From positions 1 through 31,140 of IMG/VR virus record IMGVR_UViG_3300042888_001476: 31,140 nt of DNA. One strand, written 5' to 3'. Under the pieces are notes generated by a model. It ran no database searches, was not told the origin of the DNA, and saw only the letters and a program-made list of their open reading frames with translations. The stretch is from a virus. The position numbers were made by a program, and so were the translations under genes. Shown piece by piece: positions 28,473-31,140 of this stretch; positions within the stretch are counted from its first letter, which is position 1, and each line of letters opens with the position of its first letter.

Positions 28473-29060
28473 CTAAAGTCTGGCTTGGTCTCTGTATTTG
28501 GGGTCTTCAATTTGTTTGGCTACTGCTTCTTCAATTTTATCAATCGCAGTTTTTCCAGCAAGCCTTCCTAGAGCGTAGGCGTCTGCGGCGTTATCATCGT
28601 TGAACTCAATGCCCCAACGCTTGTATATTTGCATCAACATCTCTTGTTTTTTGGCGTTTCCTTTACCTGTTGCGTACTTCTTCAATGTCATTGGTGGAAC
28701 TTTCAAGGGGTAACGACAGTTTTCGTCTTCACCGAAGTAATCGTAAATTGCCATCTTAACTACAGCAGCCAACTCACCAAGTACTAATGCTGCATGACTG
28801 GCAAGGACTGACCCCTCCATGGCAATGTCTACAATGCCGTGATCTTCAGAGACATAGTCGAGTGTGTCAATCAACCACTGACGAATGTCTACAAGACGTT
28901 CAATTCCAAAATAAGGAGACTTGTATACCCAAGTAATGTGTTTTTCAGGTTCCGCAATACTTACTGCAGATAAAGCAAACCCAGTTAAAGATTGGTCAAT
29001 ACCAATAGCAATAAGTGCTTGGTCTTTGGTTAACCCACCATCAAATAATTTACTTGGCAT
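28473..29060 (-). CDS. RuvC-like Holliday-junction resolvase
   Basis: A 195-residue protein of the RuvC/RNase H fold. IAIGIDQSLTGFAL holds the first Asp, DIAMEGSV the Glu, and DDNAADAYALGR the final acidic residues, with a long loop between. It would resolve branched DNA during recombination or packaging. It overlaps the dNMP kinase by 11 bases and shares the message with it. The 55-base gap after it contains the SpoVS ribosome site. Confidence 0.9.
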   Translation of the reverse strand: MPSKLFDGGLTKDQALIAIGIDQSLTGFALSAVSIAEPEKHITWVYKSPYFGIERLVDIRQWLIDTLDYVSEDHGIVDIAMEGSVLASHAALVLGELAAVVKMAIYDYFGEDENCRYPLKVPPMTLKKYATGKGNAKKQEMLMQIYKRWGIEFNDDNAADAYALGRLAGKTAIDKIEEAVAKQIEDPKYRDQARL

Positions 29061-29583
29061 TTACAAGGGCCATTCGTCTGCGAACTAGTTCTCGCAAATC
29101 GTCTAACGTACCCTCGTTCTTTAAAATCATGTCTACTTTGTATCCGTCTAATTCGTGCTCTGATACATGGTCATTTACTGCTTCTACTCCTGGTCGTTTA
29201 ATTCGCCAAACTTGTCCACCGTCTAACTTTAGAGTGTCTGCTTCATTAGAAAACCGAACATCAGTTACTACTATGTTGGAATCAAGTTCCATAGAAGACA
29301 TTGCTTGATGGACCCAAAACATATCACCAAAAAGAAGACGTGCTCCAACTCCTACATTCTGCAGCATCTCCCGTACTTGCGTACGTCGTTTTACTTCATC
29401 CCACCCATAGGCGTCTACCAATGGCTTTAAATGATAGTGAGTATCAACTGTCGGGTTCATCTCGTAAAGAAGTTCACGTATTTTGTCTGCAAAAGCAACA
29501 CGAGTAAACCCATAGTCTTCAACAAGAATTTTTGCTACCTCATCCTTTCCAGAACGAGCATAACCAGAGAGTCCAATAATCAT
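29050..29583 (-). CDS. Deoxynucleoside monophosphate kinase
   Basis: A 177-residue phage dNMP kinase, converting dNMPs to dNDPs. The P-loop is GLSGYARSGKDE (4-15), followed by ADKIRELLYEMNP, the lid region and REMLQNVGVGARLLFG with WVHQAM, all typical of the T4 gene 1-like family. Together with the ribonucleotide reductase and nucleases it would recycle host DNA into phage DNA. It overlaps the next gene upstream by ATGA. Confidence 0.92.
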   Translation of the reverse strand: MIIGLSGYARSGKDEVAKILVEDYGFTRVAFADKIRELLYEMNPTVDTHYHLKPLVDAYGWDEVKRRTQVREMLQNVGVGARLLFGDMFWVHQAMSSMELDSNIVVTDVRFSNEADTLKLDGGQVWRIKRPGVEAVNDHVSEHELDGYKVDMILKNEGTLDDLRELVRRRMALVNAK

Positions 29584-30068
29584 GTAACAAACTTGTCCTT
29601 TCGTCCCGTTCTAACGTCATTAGTTCTACGAGTAATTTCTCTAGATACCAACGCCACATCACGTTCAAAGTTGTTGTAAACAACTTCTAGCATCTTGCGG
29701 TACGCATAAGCATTCATATATTTTTCTTCAAGGGCTATAAACTCTGGATCAGACATAACCTGAGCCTTCATCATTGTCACTCGTTCGCCCTTAACCTTAC
29801 TGGTGTCTTTCATAATTAACAACTTTGCTTCCAGCATGTCTCGGCGTTTTTCTAACACTTTCTCATCAACTTGTGAGGCTGCTAACTGCCCTGCAACAAA
29901 GTTAGACCACGCTGTTAAACGGGTGAACAACGCACTGAGTTCGTCGCTCTCCAGAAGAGAGATGTCTTTAGGCATAGGTGGTTGTTTATCTTGCTCAGGC
30001 CACAGGTTGATATTCTGCGCCTTCATCTTATCGACAGCCTGCTTTGAGCCATCACCTAGGTTTAGCAT
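29580..30068 (-). CDS. 162-residue helical hypothetical protein
   Basis: The protein is almost all helix with a predicted coiled coil (EKVLEKRRDMLEAKLLIMKDTSK and KYMNAYAYRKMLEVVYNNFERD). It is packed between the Cas4-like nuclease and the dNMP kinase, a position in which actinophages often have a recombination-associated helper. It may serve as a partner of that nuclease; no activity can be read. TAATG coupled. Confidence 0.7.
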   Translation of the reverse strand: MLNLGDGSKQAVDKMKAQNINLWPEQDKQPPMPKDISLLESDELSALFTRLTAWSNFVAGQLAASQVDEKVLEKRRDMLEAKLLIMKDTSKVKGERVTMMKAQVMSDPEFIALEEKYMNAYAYRKMLEVVYNNFERDVALVSREITRRTNDVRTGRKDKFVT

Positions 30069-30913
30069 TACTCCTCAATCTGGTTGCATTGCTTGCAACC
30101 TTCCTCGCTTACATTACACAGAGGCATTACTTTATCCTCAACTGCTTTAATAATTTTTTCTGCTTTAAAGAAAATACGATCTACCACTTCATAATCAGCC
30201 TTGATAGTGAACTCTTTGTACGCTTGATTGGATTTCAATTCATACAAGAAAACAATTTCTTTAGGGGCTGCAGCGCCAAACATACGCTTAGACAACTCTA
30301 GATACATCTGTCCTTGTAGTAAGTGACCTCTAAATGGACGACGAATATTTTTCCACGCTTTATTAAGATCACCATCGGCATCATACAGGAGATCTGGTGC
30401 TTCAAATCTCAGCGTTCCTTCACCAATCGATTTGATCTCAATTAAGAAGTCATCACCTAGATTTTTTACCCAGCCATCAGTATGTCCAGCAATTCTTAAC
30501 GTGGGATCAAGCATCTTGACTTCGTCATAACGCAATGTTGTGCACTTGCAGTGCTCACACTCTGCAGGTGATAGGCCAGAAGTAATCTTCTTGCAGTTAA
30601 TGCACTTGAAGTCCCCCCAGAGATTGCCCATCTCATAGATACGGTTCTGCCATTTTTCGTGAATGAAATGGCCCTCATCAAAGATGTTCTGCAATGTCAG
30701 TCCTGGGTTCTTCTCCATCTTCTTTCCACCAGTAAGTAGGTAGTAAGAGTATCGGTGACAGAAGTCTGCCTTGATCATCTCTGATGGGTGAAGTACTAAA
30801 GTGCTTCGATCTCCTGGTGCCTTCTTCATAAGGTGTCGTTCTATATGACCAGTAAGACGGCTATCTGTCTTCTTAGTATCTAAATACTTTTGAAAGTCTG
30901 TCTTTGAAGGCAT
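30068..30913 (-). CDS. Cas4/RecB-like PD-(D/E)XK nuclease
   Basis: A 281-residue exonuclease of the Cas4-like type often found in actinophages. The catalytic core is GHTDGWVKN with the Asp (about residues 145-155) and FLIEIKS (EIK, about 158-164), then LLQGQMYLE. Cys residues at the N-terminus (CHRY) and at the C-terminus (EGCKQC) could bind an iron-sulfur cluster; an extra CINC...CEHC zinc knuckle is inserted at about 100-130. It probably processes DNA ends in recombination. TAATG coupled to the WhiB gene upstream. Confidence 0.88.
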   Translation of the reverse strand: MPSKTDFQKYLDTKKTDSRLTGHIERHLMKKAPGDRSTLVLHPSEMIKADFCHRYSYYLLTGGKKMEKNPGLTLQNIFDEGHFIHEKWQNRIYEMGNLWGDFKCINCKKITSGLSPAECEHCKCTTLRYDEVKMLDPTLRIAGHTDGWVKNLGDDFLIEIKSIGEGTLRFEAPDLLYDADGDLNKAWKNIRRPFRGHLLQGQMYLELSKRMFGAAAPKEIVFLYELKSNQAYKEFTIKADYEVVDRIFFKAEKIIKAVEDKVMPLCNVSEEGCKQCNQIEE

Positions 30914-31140
30914 TAGTAATCCTTGTCTATACTGAAGATAAACTCTTCTAGGGTCTGTTGGGTTTTTTTATTCTTCTTAAGTTTTTGCCACTTTCTCATT
31001 AAAGCATTTCTTTCTCGGTGACTAAGTCCTCCCCATATCCCATGAGGTTCGTCTCGTCTGACGGCATCCCACAAACACTCTGCTCGTACTGGGCAAGGGT
31101 TCTTTCCTGTTTCACCAAAACAAAATGCTTTTGCTTTGTT
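30913..31140 (-). CDS. WhiB-family protein (partial, 5' end off the window)
   Basis: The last 75 residues are visible: AKAFCFGETGKNPCPVRAECLW, then HGIWGGLSHRERNAL and a Lys-rich tail. The WhiB turn GIWGG is intact, and CPVRAEC keeps the CX5C pair. The CX2C pair seen in standard WhiB is here C-x8-C, a spacing that I associate with phage WhiB proteins. The N-terminal Cys must be outside the window. It may regulate the DNA-metabolism genes downstream. Confidence 0.88.
   Translation of the reverse strand, partial: NKAKAFCFGETGKNPCPVRAECLWDAVRRDEPHGIWGGLSHRERNALMRKWQKLKKNKKTQQTLEEFIFSIDKDY

Overview
The window looks like part of a temperate, tailed double-stranded DNA phage (or integrated prophage) of an actinobacterium. 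Two WhiB-family proteins, several start codons placed six bases after a -10-like hexamer, and proteins that resemble actinobacterial or actinophage families support this. The DNA is clearly below the GC content usual for mycobacteria or streptomycetes, so a low-GC lineage such as freshwater planktonic Actinobacteria is a reasonable guess, but the sequence does not prove it. No terminase, portal, capsid, tail or DNA polymerase gene is visible, so this is not a whole genome.

Left arm (1-4245, minus strand): a tightly packed cassette of small genes, most overlapping by 4 bases (ATGA or GTGA). It holds an Arr-like ADP-ribosyltransferase, a staphylococcal-nuclease-type nuclease with a full catalytic set, a GNAT-like protein, two adjacent ParB-like proteins, zinc-binding mini-proteins and membrane peptides. 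Unrelated proteins in this cassette share short N-terminal sequences (NLSxxQFG, MSAQ[D/E], MSDLTPLS). I consider this the most interesting signal in the window: a possible shared targeting or packaging tag on a set of accessory or effector proteins.

Centre-left (4246-6758): a divergent promoter region, an HNH nuclease on the plus strand, an endonuclease VII-like gene on the minus strand, and two non-coding stretches (4844-5275 and 5696-6758) rich in inverted repeats. The second has AT-rich iterations and lies at the strand switch; it is the best candidate for an origin or master control region.

Right-going arm (6759-18360, plus strand): about 30 close-packed genes. They include a MoxR-like AAA ATPase with a VWA/HExxH partner, an HNH nuclease, a mini-protein like sigma region 4.2, a WhiB protein, an MSMEG_6728-like protein, a MerR/AlpA-type excisionase candidate, a tyrosine integrase with an unusual Cys-rich insertion, and a secreted transglycosylase coupled to the integrase. 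Two non-coding gaps here fold into long stems, and one (13630-13747) looks like a branched structured RNA.

Right arm (18408-31140, minus strand): a class II (B12-dependent) ribonucleotide reductase, a phage protein with a Cys4 domain, a HAD-like protein lacking the usual nucleophile, a nucleotidyltransferase, ten mostly unknown small genes, a SpoVS homologue, and a DNA-metabolism group (RuvC-like resolvase, dNMP kinase, helical protein, Cas4-like nuclease, WhiB). Convergent transcription ends at a hairpin at 18365-18390. The right arm probably supplies nucleotides and processes replicating DNA, the plus arm carries regulation, lysogeny control and lysis, and the left arm carries accessory functions. 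All functions are inferred from sequence only.
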